Assembly (NCBI RefSeq): GCF_026735135.1
Contig: NZ_JAPQER010000001.1
Location: 813,500 to 877,499 of the forward strand
Direction: 5' to 3'
Length of the DNA: 64,000 nt
DNA from: Clostridium aestuarii
GTDB taxonomy: Bacteria > Bacillota > Clostridia > Clostridiales > Clostridiaceae
In this document: piece by piece, positions 8,684 to 17,460 of the stretch
How positions within the stretch are numbered: the first letter of the stretch is position 1
How the letters are laid out: the number at the start of each line of letters is the position of its first letter
Position numbers and translations under genes: made by a program
The notes under the pieces: model-generated
Seen by the model: the letters and a program-made list of their open reading frames with translations, nothing else
What the model was told of the DNA's origin: nothing
Database searches by the model: none

Positions 8684-9451
8684 TTAACCTACAATAACTA
8701 TTTCTATTTCATTTTTCATTAAAATATCCTTATATTTTTTCGGAATTTTTCTATCTGTTATAATCATGTCTAAATCATTCAGTTTGCAAATTTGATTAAC
8801 TGACGGTGAATCAAATTTTGTATAATCCACAACCAAACATTTTTTCATTGAATTCGTTAACATGCACTTTCTTACAGTTGCTTCTAACTCATGATTATCT
8901 GTTACACCAAAGTCTGCACTTATAGAAGAACAACTTATAAAAGATTTGTCAGCAGATAATCTTTGTAAACTATCAGTTGTGATATATCCAACAAAAGAAC
9001 TAGTACTTTTTCGAAGAGTTCCACCTAAACAAATTACCTTAACATTTTTGCTGTTCTCAAATTCAGATGCAATCTTTAGAGAGTTTGTAATAACAGTACA
9101 TTTTTTCTTACTTGTATTTAAATTTTTAGCAATATATAGTGCAGTTGTGCTGCTGTCAAGCATCACACAATCTCCCTCGTCAATCAATTCAATACATTTT
9201 TCTCCAATTAATTGCTTTTCTTCTAAAAATATTTTTTCTCTTATCCTAATTGGCACTTCATTGTCTGATGTTTCAGATAAATAAGCACCACCTCGAACAC
9301 GTTTTAATTTATTTTTTTTTCCAAGCTTCTCTAAATCTCTTCGAATTGTTTCTTCGGAAACATTTAACAACTCGCTTAAATTACTAATTATCACACTACC
9401 ATTTTCAATTAATAATTCTTCTATTTTTTTCAACCTATCAACTGCTAACAT
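8684..9451 (-). CDS. DeoR-family transcriptional regulator
   Basis: The 255-residue protein has an N-terminal winged helix with the DeoR signature VSEETIRRDLEKLGKK followed by RVRGGAYL. The C-terminal sugar-phosphate-sensing domain includes GDCVMLDSSTTALYIAKNL, VITNSLKIA and the late LVVDYTKFDSP. It is the first gene of the operon, 20 bases before the dehydrogenase. The family usually represses its own operon and is relieved by a phosphorylated sugar. 5-deoxyribulose-1-phosphate or a similar intermediate is a reasonable but untested inducer. Phased direct repeats lie about 90 bases upstream. Confidence 0.88.
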   Translation of the reverse strand: MLAVDRLKKIEELLIENGSVIISNLSELLNVSEETIRRDLEKLGKKNKLKRVRGGAYLSETSDNEVPIRIREKIFLEEKQLIGEKCIELIDEGDCVMLDSSTTALYIAKNLNTSKKKCTVITNSLKIASEFENSKNVKVICLGGTLRKSTSSFVGYITTDSLQRLSADKSFISCSSISADFGVTDNHELEATVRKCMLTNSMKKCLVVDYTKFDSPSVNQICKLNDLDMIITDRKIPKKYKDILMKNEIEIVIVG

Positions 9452-9536
9452 TACTTTTTATCACCTTAACATTCTTTATTTGTTAACAATATCTTATCAT
9501 AACTTACAACTTTATTCAACATTTAAAAACATATTA

Positions 9537-9566
9537 TCACATTTCGACACATTTATTCACATTTTT
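9537..9566 (-). promoter_or_regulatory. Three AATGTG direct repeats at exact 10-bp spacing upstream of deoR
   Basis: On the minus strand AATGTG occurs three times, with its complement CACATT at 9538, 9548 and 9558. The copies are one helical turn apart, 85-115 bases before the deoR start. Same-face phasing is what a multimeric DeoR-type repressor would need, so this is the best operator candidate for the salvage operon. No protein-binding evidence exists in the sequence itself. Confidence 0.5.
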
Positions 9567-9650
9567 TGAGATTCAGCTTAATCCTAGAAATCCTTATCCA
9601 TGGTTGTAGCGCCACTTAATTTAATTCTTCAAAATCACTATTATAGTAAA

Positions 9651-9681
9651 ATACCTCCGCAATAAGTAACGGAGGTTTTCT
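9651..9681 (-). terminator. Terminator after the PLP enzyme gene
   Basis: A stem ACCTCCG / CGGAGGT (9653-9659 with 9670-9676) with T-rich flanks lies 24 bases past the stop at 9705. It separates the gamma-lyase operon from the deoR operon. Confidence 0.7.
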
Positions 9682-9704
9682 TGTGAAATTTTATAAATTG
9701 ATTT

Positions 9705-10892
9705 CTACATTTTATCAAACGCCTGGTCTAAATCTGTTATAATGTCTTCAATATTTTCTATACCTATTGAAAGTCTTACTAATCCATCAGTTATTCCACT
9801 AGCTCTTCTTTCTTCTACCGGTAAAGATTTATGGGTCATGGAAGCTGGATGTTCTATAAGTGTTCCTACATCGCCAAGACTTACTGCAAGTTCTATCATT
9901 TCTAAGTTATCACAAAGCTGTCTAGCTTTATCTAATCCGCCCTTAACTTCAAATGATATTAGTGCTCCAAATCCCTTCATTTGTTTCTTAGCTAACTCAT
10001 GTTGAGGGAAAGATTTAAGTCCTGGATAAAGAACCTTTTCTACTTTTGGATGAGCTTCTAAATATTCAGCAACCTTCATTGCATTGTTTATATGCTGTTC
10101 CATTCTTAAAGGAAGAGTCTGAATTCCACGTTTTACCAAGAAACATGTAAATGGTGAAACTAATGCTCCAATTTTAGTTACGCCTTCATGTAAACCTTTT
10201 TCAATAAATTCTTTAGAACCAACAACAACCCCTGCTATACAATCTCCATGACCATTTAAGTATTTTGTTGCACTATGCACAACTATATCTGCACCCAATT
10301 CAAGAGGTTTTTGAAGATATGGTGTCATAAATGTATTATCAACTACTAAACTCAAATTATGTGCTTTACAAAATTTTGATACTTCCTTTATATCCGTTAT
10401 TCTTAGTGTAGGATTTGCTGGAGTTTCTATATGAACTACCTTTGTATTAGGTTTTAAAGCTTTTTCAAGTTCTTCAATCTTTGAAGTATCTACATAAGTT
10501 ACATCAACTCCAAAAGGTCTTAGCATTTTATCAAATAATCCATATGTTCCTCCATAAACAACATCTCCACAGATTACATGATCTCCCGCCTTAAGTAGAG
10601 CCATATGTGCATTTGCTATTGCAGCCATTCCTGATCCAAATACTTTACAAGCTTCTCCGCCTTCAAGCGCTGCTATTTTTTCTTCGAGCTGTATTTCTGT
10701 AGGACTATGGTCTCTTCCATAAAGATATCCAAATTTTTCACCTGTAAATATTTTTCCTGCTTCTTCTGTGCTTTCATATGCATAAGTAGATGTTTGATAT
10801 ATAGGGGATACCAAGGCTCCTGTAGCTGGACAAGGTTTACTTCCTACATGTACTGCCTTTGTATTTTCTCCCCATTTTTCTATATTAGTCAT
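9705..10892 (-). CDS. PLP-dependent trans-sulfuration enzyme (cystathionine/methionine gamma-lyase or sulfhydrylase type)
   Basis: This Cys/Met-metabolism PLP enzyme has 395 residues. The cofactor lysine is in HSATKYLNGHGD, the phosphate-binding region is FGSGMAAIANA, and the C-terminal LIEHPASMTHKSLP is typical. The position that is Cys in classical methionine gamma-lyases (YGCT) is Gly here (VYGGTYGLF), as in cystathionine gamma-lyase/synthase. True methionine gamma-lyase activity is therefore uncertain. ATG 10892 has AGGAGG 8 bases upstream and is preferred to a start at 10943 inside the upstream gene. It is the last gene after kinase, aldolase and 2-hydroxyacid dehydrogenase. It could make or consume methanethiol or homocysteine in connection with the methylthioribose genes next door. 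Confidence 0.83.
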   Translation of the reverse strand: MTNIEKWGENTKAVHVGSKPCPATGALVSPIYQTSTYAYESTEEAGKIFTGEKFGYLYGRDHSPTEIQLEEKIAALEGGEACKVFGSGMAAIANAHMALLKAGDHVICGDVVYGGTYGLFDKMLRPFGVDVTYVDTSKIEELEKALKPNTKVVHIETPANPTLRITDIKEVSKFCKAHNLSLVVDNTFMTPYLQKPLELGADIVVHSATKYLNGHGDCIAGVVVGSKEFIEKGLHEGVTKIGALVSPFTCFLVKRGIQTLPLRMEQHINNAMKVAEYLEAHPKVEKVLYPGLKSFPQHELAKKQMKGFGALISFEVKGGLDKARQLCDNLEMIELAVSLGDVGTLIEHPASMTHKSLPVEERRASGITDGLVRLSIGIENIEDIITDLDQAFDKM

Positions 10893-10911
10893 TTTGTATT
10901 CCTCCTCAGTT

Positions 10912-11943
10912 CTATTTATATTCGTACAACATTCCTTCACCATTTAAAAATCTCTTAACATCTTCCACAATCATCTTAGTATGATTGTCTATAGCATCAT
11001 AAGTAGCTCCTGCTAAATGAGGTGTAATAACAATGTTATCAAGTTCTTTTACAAAAGGGTGTTTCTTATATATTGGTTCTGATTCGAATACATCCAATGC
11101 TGCCCCTGCTATTTTTCTTTCTCTTAAAGCTTCTATTAAAGCTTCTTCATCAACAATTGCCCCTCTTGATGTATTTATGAAATAAGCTGTTTCTTTCATC
11201 TTATTAAATTCTTCTTTCCCCATAAGTCCTCTTGTACTTTCATCAACTTTACAATGACAAGTTATAAAATCTGATTCTCTAAGAAGTTTATCAAATGATA
11301 CTTTTTCTTGAACAACGTCATTTATCTCTATTTCAGATAAAAATGGATCATAAATATATATTTTCATACCAAAAGCTCTTGCAATATTCCCTACTCTTTT
11401 TCCTATACTTCCATATCCAACCAAACCTAAAATATGCCCTTTAAGCTGCATTCCCTTAAATAATACATAAGGAGTTCCTTCACCTAAAGCCCAAGTTACA
11501 TCTTCTTTTAATCCTGCCTGAACAACATTTTTAACTTTTTCATCTGCTACATGCATTCCATCCTTAAGGCTTTTATAAGCCATAGGAATTTTTCTTCCTA
11601 TGCTCATCATTAAAGCTATTGTAAACTCTGCAGTACAATCCGAATTTCTCCCTGGTGTATATATAATTGGTATATTTCTATCATTAGCTGCTTTAATGTC
11701 AATATTAACTGGATTAGCTCTAGTGCAAGCTATTAATTTTAAATCACTACATTCATCAATAACTTTTTTTGTTATTGGATCATAACTAGTTATTAATATA
11801 TCTTTCCCTTGCAGAAGTTCAATCATCTCATCTTCTTCAAGTTTTCTAAGTTCCTTACACCAACCAGCAATTTTAATTTCGCAATATTTTTCTAATTCTT
11901 TTAACATTTCTTCATTTATTTCAGCAGTTACTAATACCTTCAC
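10912..11943 (-). CDS. D-isomer-specific 2-hydroxyacid dehydrogenase (phosphoglycerate-dehydrogenase-like)
   Basis: An NAD-dependent dehydrogenase of the SerA/LdhA superfamily. The Rossmann motif is GLVGYGSIGKRVG. The catalytic Arg is in INTSRGAIVDEEAL, Glu in ALDVFESEP and His in ITPHLAGATYD. Only the catalytic and nucleotide domains are present, without the ACT domain of long SerA. I take GTG 11943 (343 residues), which has AGGTGA a few bases upstream and begins VKVLVTAEI; a TTG at 11976 has no ribosome site. It is located between a class II aldolase and a gamma-lyase, so it may act on an aldolase product or an oxo acid. The substrate is not identifiable. Confidence 0.8.
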   Translation of the reverse strand: MKVLVTAEINEEMLKELEKYCEIKIAGWCKELRKLEEDEMIELLQGKDILITSYDPITKKVIDECSDLKLIACTRANPVNIDIKAANDRNIPIIYTPGRNSDCTAEFTIALMMSIGRKIPMAYKSLKDGMHVADEKVKNVVQAGLKEDVTWALGEGTPYVLFKGMQLKGHILGLVGYGSIGKRVGNIARAFGMKIYIYDPFLSEIEINDVVQEKVSFDKLLRESDFITCHCKVDESTRGLMGKEEFNKMKETAYFINTSRGAIVDEEALIEALRERKIAGAALDVFESEPIYKKHPFVKELDNIVITPHLAGATYDAIDNHTKMIVEDVKRFLNGEGMLYEYK

Positions 11944-12001
11944 AACATCACCTACTCTCATTTTTTCTGTATTCAATGCATTACTTTAAATTACACTATA
12001 A

Positions 12002-12646
12002 TTATTTACCGTACTTATTTAAGAAAAAATCTCTCATAAAATCAACATCTTTATCATCTAAAGCTACTGGATTTCCCATAGCCTTTGCTAAGCAATAAGA
12101 TTTAAGTGACACTTCTACTACATTTGTAATTTTAAATGCATCTTGTAAATCTTTTCCTACACAAACGCCACCATGATTTGCAAGTAAAACTGCCATTCTA
12201 TCGTCTAACGCTTCTACACAGTTACGTGCAAGTTCTGGCGAACCTGGCAATCCATATTTAGCTGTTTTTATTCCTCCACCAACTATTTGAGCCATTTCAT
12301 CTAATACTGGAGGTACATCTTCCCTTGTAGCTGCTACCGTACAAGTATAAATAGAATGTGTATGAATTACAGCATTTACATCTTCTCTATTTTTATAAAT
12401 CCCCAAATGAAGGCCTGCTTCTATAGAAGGTTTTTTACCTGATACTAAATTTTCATCCATATCTACTAAAGACATCATTTCTGGAGTAATTTTTTCATAA
12501 TCCACACCACTTGGTGTTATAACCATGTATTTTTTATCCTTAGTTCTCACACTAAGATTTCCCCATGTTCCTACAGTTAAACCACTGTTTAACATTTTCT
12601 TTCCAGCTTCAATTACCATTTTCTTTTCTTCAATATAATTACACAT
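12002..12646 (-). CDS. Class II (zinc) aldolase, second copy
   Basis: The 214-residue aldolase has all catalytic residues: Glu in SIEAGLHLGIY, HTHS near 94 and ANHGG near 156. It is clearly related to, but distinct from, the aldolase at 6829-7452. The N-terminus MCNYIEEKKMVIEAGKKML is typical of FucA/AraD-like proteins. ATG 12646 is preferred because AGAGG lies 9 bases upstream. It follows a FGGY kinase by 25 bases, the usual pairing for a ketose that is phosphorylated and then cleaved to DHAP plus an aldehyde. The sugar is unknown. Confidence 0.8.
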   Translation of the reverse strand: MCNYIEEKKMVIEAGKKMLNSGLTVGTWGNLSVRTKDKKYMVITPSGVDYEKITPEMMSLVDMDENLVSGKKPSIEAGLHLGIYKNREDVNAVIHTHSIYTCTVAATREDVPPVLDEMAQIVGGGIKTAKYGLPGSPELARNCVEALDDRMAVLLANHGGVCVGKDLQDAFKITNVVEVSLKSYCLAKAMGNPVALDDKDVDFMRDFFLNKYGK

Positions 12647-12671
12647 TAACAATCACCTCTACCAAAAATTT

Positions 12672-14216
12672 TTAATATTCTGAATGAAAAATTTCTTTTC
12701 TTACATTCCATAAATTATTTTCAACTTCTCTAAGTTCCTTATAAAGTTTATATATTTTTTCATATTTTTTATTGTTTTTTTCTTCTGGTATAAAACATTT
12801 CTTAACCTTTAAAGTATTTAATGATGCATTAACAATATCTTTATAAATACCTATCTCTACTCCAGCAGCAAGTGCAGCTCCTCTTGCTGCAAATTCATTT
12901 CCCTTCGAAATTATTACTTCTTTTCCAGTACAATCAGAAATTATCTGTGCCCAATAAAAGCTTTTAGCACCACCGCCGCCTAAATATATTTTCCCTGAAT
13001 TATTCATTCCTTGTAAACAATCTTTGATTGAGAGGGCTATACCTTCATAAACAGCTTTTAACAAGTGGTACTTTTCTGAATTAGCTGATATACCAAAGAA
13101 TTGAGCTCTAGCATTTGGATTAGAAAATGGAGCTCTTTCTCCTCCCGTACTTATATATGGATGATAAATAACACCACCAGCGCCAACAGGTATATCCTTG
13201 ATTTTTTCTTCTAAAATTCTATATAAATTCTTATTTTTTTCCTCTGCTAATTTTTTTTCTTCTATAAAAAAATTATTTATAATCCAATCTAAATTAGGAG
13301 TTCCTGCCATAGATGCAATAACGTTTAAATATAGATTGTCTACTGCATGACATTCAAAACCAAAAGCATTATCTGTATTGTTTTTATAAGATGATTTTAC
13401 AACTTCATTACAGCACGTTGTTCCAAGTATAGTACAAGAATCGCCTTCTTTTACAGCTCCCATTCCTACAGCAGATGCTACTACATCCATCATGCCAGCA
13501 GCTACAGGAGTTCCTTCACTTAATCCTGTAAGCTTTGCAATATCTTTGCTTATAGTTCCTGATAATTCATAAGGTTTAATTATATCTGCAAATAAATATT
13601 CATATTCCTTTATATCTAAAATTTTCATAAGTTCAGAAGAATTTTTTTTGCTCTCCAAATCCAATATAGAAGTTGAAGCATCTGTAATTTCTAAACTTAT
13701 ATTTCCAGTAAGCTTATATTTAAGCCAATCTTTACAAAAGAAACAGTACGCTGCTTTTCTTAAATCATCAGGCTCATTTTCTTTTAACCATTTTAAAATT
13801 ATTGATGTTGCTCCTTGAAATGGATAAGAACCTGTAATTTCTTTTATCTTATCTGATTGTTTTTTATCTTTTTTAATCTCTTCAGCAATATTAGAAGCTC
13901 TTCCATCAGACCATAAAATAGCATTTCTTACCGGATTACCTTGAGCATCTATAAGCCAGCATCCTTCACCTTGTCCAGTAATACCTATGCCTAATATTGA
14001 ATCTGAATCTATATTGTTGTTCTCTATAATTTCTTTAATAGCATCACAAAGATCAGCCCACAATAAATTCATATCCTGTTCTGTCCATGTTCTATGTTTT
14101 CTTATAATTTTGTTTTTTCTAGATGAAATGAATTTTTCTTCGCCATCAATGCCAAATAATACAGCTTTTACATTTGAAGTCCCTGCGTCAATTCCCAATA
14201 AGTATTTTTCTTCCAA
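12672..14216 (-). CDS. FGGY-family carbohydrate kinase (L-xylulokinase-like)
   Basis: A two-domain sugar kinase of 514 residues with phosphate-binding GIDAGTSNVKAVLF, ATPase strand ILGIGITGQGEGCWL, hinge AAGMMDVVASAVGMGA and the adenosine motif IYLGGGGAKSFYWAQI. Overall it resembles the LyxK/XylB branch more than glycerol or gluconate kinases. TTG 14216 has AGGAGG 8 bases upstream; a GTG at 14225 overlaps the ribosome site. It is the first gene of a four-gene run: kinase, aldolase, 2-hydroxyacid dehydrogenase, PLP enzyme. No dedicated transporter is adjacent, so the sugar may be internal rather than imported. Confidence 0.83.
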   Translation of the reverse strand: MEEKYLLGIDAGTSNVKAVLFGIDGEEKFISSRKNKIIRKHRTWTEQDMNLLWADLCDAIKEIIENNNIDSDSILGIGITGQGEGCWLIDAQGNPVRNAILWSDGRASNIAEEIKKDKKQSDKIKEITGSYPFQGATSIILKWLKENEPDDLRKAAYCFFCKDWLKYKLTGNISLEITDASTSILDLESKKNSSELMKILDIKEYEYLFADIIKPYELSGTISKDIAKLTGLSEGTPVAAGMMDVVASAVGMGAVKEGDSCTILGTTCCNEVVKSSYKNNTDNAFGFECHAVDNLYLNVIASMAGTPNLDWIINNFFIEEKKLAEEKNKNLYRILEEKIKDIPVGAGGVIYHPYISTGGERAPFSNPNARAQFFGISANSEKYHLLKAVYEGIALSIKDCLQGMNNSGKIYLGGGGAKSFYWAQIISDCTGKEVIISKGNEFAARGAALAAGVEIGIYKDIVNASLNTLKVKKCFIPEEKNNKKYEKIYKLYKELREVENNLWNVRKEIFHSEY

Positions 14217-14484
14217 TCTTATCACCTCCTCTAGCTGTTTTAGGTAACTATGTCACCATTATCATTAGTATTTTTCGAAATATTATTTTAATTTTATTAC
14301 ATTTGCTCAATACCGTTACTTTTGTCATTAAGTATATTATAAAGAATTTTTTTAAAGAATTCAATACTATTTTCTGAAATAATAAAATTTTCTGACGTTA
14401 ACAGTTGCTAGAATAGTATATATAAATAGAATTTGAGAATTGAGTTTTGCTTAATTCTTTTCTTTACGAGGAAAACACGTCAAC

Positions 14485-14511
14485 TAAGAAAAGTGCGTAG
14501 CACTTTTCTTA
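14485..14511. repeat. Compact 12-bp hairpin in the 14217-14662 gap
   Basis: The sequence TAAGAAAAGTGC-GTA-GCACTTTTCTTA is a perfect 12-bp inverted repeat with a 3-base loop. There is no long T run. It may be a REP-like element or a transcript end. The rest of this 445-base gap is AT-rich and must contain the promoter of the FGGY operon (14217 to about 14400); no gene is seen in it. Confidence 0.5.
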
Positions 14512-14662
14512 TATGGTAAAAAATTAATTTCTGCTTATATAATAAAATAAGTTTTATTTATATAATTAAAGAAACTCAGTTTATCTATAGAATAAATGGA
14601 TTAATGTCAAATTAAAAAAGATATGTCTACTGAAATGATAAAAGTCTAAAATAAATTTATTT

Positions 14663-14848
14663 TTATTCTTCTATTTTTTTTTGAAATATTATTTCATATT
14701 CTGTAGGTTGACCGTATGAATCATAATGCATAGGAAGAGCTTGTATCACTTTCCATCCTTCTTTAACATGTTTATCAATTATTTCCTTATGGTCTGCCTC
14801 TGAAAAGCCCCCTTCTAAATTCACAGGCACATATTTGTATTTATACAT
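14663..14848 (-). CDS. Small DUF4177-like protein
   Basis: A 61-residue protein with the compact DUF4177 pattern: MYKYKYVPVNLEGG, then IIDKHVKEGWKVIQALPMHY and YEIIFQKK. Members are short alpha/beta proteins of unknown function, common in Firmicutes. AAAGGTG is placed well before the ATG. It stands alone between two non-coding stretches. Confidence 0.7.
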   Translation of the reverse strand: MYKYKYVPVNLEGGFSEADHKEIIDKHVKEGWKVIQALPMHYDSYGQPTEYEIIFQKKIEE

Positions 14849-15188
14849 ATAAAATTCACCTTTCTTTTTCTTTAATTTCCTTACTTAAATGTGGAAATTG
14901 GATAATTCCAAAATTATATAGCATACAAATTTCATTGCTTACTATTTCCAAAATTTCTCGTCTATAATTATACCATATTATAACTTTAATACCATTAAAT
15001 ATTAGATTTAAGGTGTAATAATATTATATCTAAACTATAGGTGAAAATATAACAAAATTACTTTAAAAATTGTTAAAGATTGTGGATATATTATAGCATT
15101 CTCCACAACCAGAAGATGATCTGATAAGTCTGATGGAATTTTATACTTAAATAGAGTTTATATAAGTGATTTTTTGATAAAACAGTTA
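14849..15188. other. Non-coding gap, nothing firm
   Basis: About 340 bases of AT-rich sequence. A weak inverted repeat (TGTGGA ... TCCACA, near 15080-15108) and a short plus-strand reading ending EDDLISLMEFYT without a start were seen. Neither supports a gene. Confidence 0.4.
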
Positions 15189-15220
15189 ACGCTCATATGC
15201 TTAAAATGGCATATGAGCGT
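15189..15220 (-). terminator. Hairpin after the alpha-galactosidase gene
   Basis: A 12-bp perfect stem ACGCTCATATGC / GCATATGAGCGT with an 8-base loop, 31 bases past the GH36 stop, is a likely transcript end. A second 13-bp AT-only inverted repeat (15223-15235 with 15245-15257) overlaps the stop codon. Confidence 0.6.
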
Positions 15221-15250
15221 CAATTATAATAATATTGCTCCACGATATTA

Positions 15251-17254
15251 TTATAATGTAATTACTAAATATTCTTCTTTTCTTTCATATTCATGTTTTT
15301 TTCCATTAACAAATATCTCTACATATTTATCTTTAACCTTAAGATAAATATTATCTCTATTAATAAATTTATCATTAAGTTGTATATATATTCGTCCTTC
15401 TTGTTCTTCTAAAATATCAATTTCATATCCTGGCAGCAAGTGTCCTGTAGACCCTAAAAAACATGTGGTTTTACTATCGTTTATTTTATGTAAACATTTT
15501 GACTCATAAGGTTTTAATTTAATATTGATACTGCCATTGACAATTAAATCTTTATTATTAGAATCAAAATATTTTCCCTTAGGAAGTTTTACTTTTACTT
15601 CTGAACCTTTAAGATTAGATAACACTATATATTTTTTCCCTTTAGCTTCAAACAAGATTTCATAAACATCTTTCTTGCCATTTATATAATTTACATCCCC
15701 TTTTATTTTAGGAAACATAGATTTAAAAAGATACATTTCTTCATCATCATATTCATTTATATTGTCTGATAAAAATACTAATCCTCCTAATAAATTATTT
15801 AATAGCAGTAAAGAATATTTTTGTTCTTTGTTAAGCTTATTGCTTTGTTTTCTAAGTAAACATCCACTAGAAACATTATAGAAAACATTACCATTTAATC
15901 TAAATCTTGCTATAGTATTATTTAATGCTGATATCGTTGATGCTCTTTCTCTACATCTTAAAATCTTTAATTTTTTATCTTCCCAATAAGCAGCTGTATC
16001 TGCACCTATTCTGCAAAAATCCACTTTACCAAATGCAGCTGACAAAGGTACCCCTGATGCCAATATAACTGCTCTCTCTCCTATTATATCATTTAAAAAT
16101 TCTATAACATCTTTCATTATACCAGCTCTAGTTTTACCTTTTCTAGGAATAAGTGCTGCTGCATATAAAAAATCAAGCTTGACCACTTTGTAGCCCCATA
16201 TGTTAATCATAACATAAAATATATTAGCTAAATTTTCTCTAAACTTTAAATTGTAAAAATCCAAAGCATAGAATTTGCCTCCCCATTTTGAATTATACCC
16301 CACTGCAACTGGCTTACCACTTTTATCCTTTAGAAGCCATTCTTTATGATTTTTAAATATTTTAGAATTTTTTTCACATATAAATGGAGCAACCCAAATA
16401 CCTGGTTGATATCCTGCAGATTTAATTTTATATGAAATAAAATTCATACCTAAAGGAAATTTTTCATTTATAGAAAGCCAATCTCCTACTGCTGTTTGAT
16501 ATCCATCATCAATCTCAATTATATCCATAGGTATATTTTTATTCTTAATATTTTCAATGTTTTCTAATACTATATCCTGAGTTACATCTCCATAGTAATT
16601 ATATAAGCTAGTCCACCCTATGCCCATATCTGCAGATTCTTTCTTATTCTTAAAAAACGAGAAGTAATTTTTAAAGCTATTCTTATCACTTCCATAGCCC
16701 ATATAAAGTTTTAGGAAACAAATTTCGCCCGTAGTTTTAAGTCCACTACAATCCTTTGTAATCTTTAATTTATTACTTTTCAAATCTGCTTCAAATATAG
16801 TATAACCATATTCTTCATCTACTGAACCTAAAAACAATGTTTTATCATTATTTCCTTTAAAGTAAGTAAAAGTATATGAATGTAATACTCCCTTTTTCCC
16901 CTTATAATCATAGAAATAATAATCCCCACACGTCTCCATCTTTGATTTCATAACAGAACTTAAATTTTTAAGTTCATCATTTTTGCTCATTTCGCCACTT
17001 TCTGTCCATGATTGATACCCATTAACAAACATATTCTTGTTTTTTAATTCCAAAGAATATTCCATAAAAAACTTTTCTAGTACAATTTCTTTTTTAGTAA
17101 GTATTATAACCTCAAGCATACTCTCATCACATTGATGGATATTTTTAAACTCAAGCCTTATGTCATCGTTTTCTATAGCTTCAAACAAATTTAAAGTTAT
17201 TTCTTTTAATTTATCTTTCTTATAATAAGAAATATATATTTTTTCTATATTCAT
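15251..17254 (-). CDS. Alpha-galactosidase-like glycoside hydrolase, GH36 family
   Basis: The 667-residue protein fits the GH36 layout: an N-terminal beta-sandwich with VNGYQSWTESGEM, a TIM barrel with IIEIDDGYQTAVGDW, and a C-terminal beta domain. The nucleophile aspartate is in VVKLDFLYAAA (about 358) and the acid/base candidate in RIGADTAAYW (about 418). The absence of a signal peptide indicates a cytoplasmic enzyme acting on imported alpha-galactosides. No sugar transporter is adjacent. Ribosome site AGGAGGAG. It appears monocistronic. Divergent GH36 members can act on other alpha-linked sugars, so specificity is moderate confidence. Confidence 0.8.
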   Translation of the reverse strand: MNIEKIYISYYKKDKLKEITLNLFEAIENDDIRLEFKNIHQCDESMLEVIILTKKEIVLEKFFMEYSLELKNKNMFVNGYQSWTESGEMSKNDELKNLSSVMKSKMETCGDYYFYDYKGKKGVLHSYTFTYFKGNNDKTLFLGSVDEEYGYTIFEADLKSNKLKITKDCSGLKTTGEICFLKLYMGYGSDKNSFKNYFSFFKNKKESADMGIGWTSLYNYYGDVTQDIVLENIENIKNKNIPMDIIEIDDGYQTAVGDWLSINEKFPLGMNFISYKIKSAGYQPGIWVAPFICEKNSKIFKNHKEWLLKDKSGKPVAVGYNSKWGGKFYALDFYNLKFRENLANIFYVMINIWGYKVVKLDFLYAAALIPRKGKTRAGIMKDVIEFLNDIIGERAVILASGVPLSAAFGKVDFCRIGADTAAYWEDKKLKILRCRERASTISALNNTIARFRLNGNVFYNVSSGCLLRKQSNKLNKEQKYSLLLLNNLLGGLVFLSDNINEYDDEEMYLFKSMFPKIKGDVNYINGKKDVYEILFEAKGKKYIVLSNLKGSEVKVKLPKGKYFDSNNKDLIVNGSINIKLKPYESKCLHKINDSKTTCFLGSTGHLLPGYEIDILEEQEGRIYIQLNDKFINRDNIYLKVKDKYVEIFVNGKKHEYERKEEYLVITL

Positions 17255-17415
17255 ATACTCCTCCTAGAAATTAATCTTTATAGATAATTTATCCAGTAAT
17301 ATAAATATACTTTCCTTTACATCTAATTAAAACTAAATAGTCTATATTTATATAATATAATAACCATTCTACAAATTAAAGCAAAATTTTGTTACTATAT
17401 TTTAAATTGTTAATA

Positions 17416-17446
17416 AAAAAATCACCATTTTAAATGGTAATTTTTA
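17416..17446 (-). terminator. Terminator after the EamA transporter gene
   Basis: A hairpin with arms AATCACCATTT and AAATGGTAATT (one mismatch) and T runs on both sides, just past the stop at 17461. Confidence 0.65.
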
Positions 17447-17460
17447 AATAATTACTATAT

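Noticed and set aside
9452..9650. Possible SAM riboswitch before the mtn/deoR operon
   Set aside because: I looked for SAM-I/SAM-II type conserved cores and saw none; only phased AATGTG repeats are present.
9705..10892. Firm methionine gamma-lyase call
   Set aside because: The Cys typical of classical methionine gamma-lyases (YGCT) is Gly here, so only the broader trans-sulfuration family is supported.
10893..10943. Longer N-terminus for the PLP enzyme (MVKECCTNINRTEEEYK)
   Set aside because: It overlaps the end of the upstream dehydrogenase gene and lacks a ribosome site; AGGAGG sits before the ATG at 10892.
15080..15160. Plus-strand fragment reading SPQPEDDLISLMEFYT before a stop
   Set aside because: No start, no ribosome site and only about 17 codons; likely chance in a non-coding gap.
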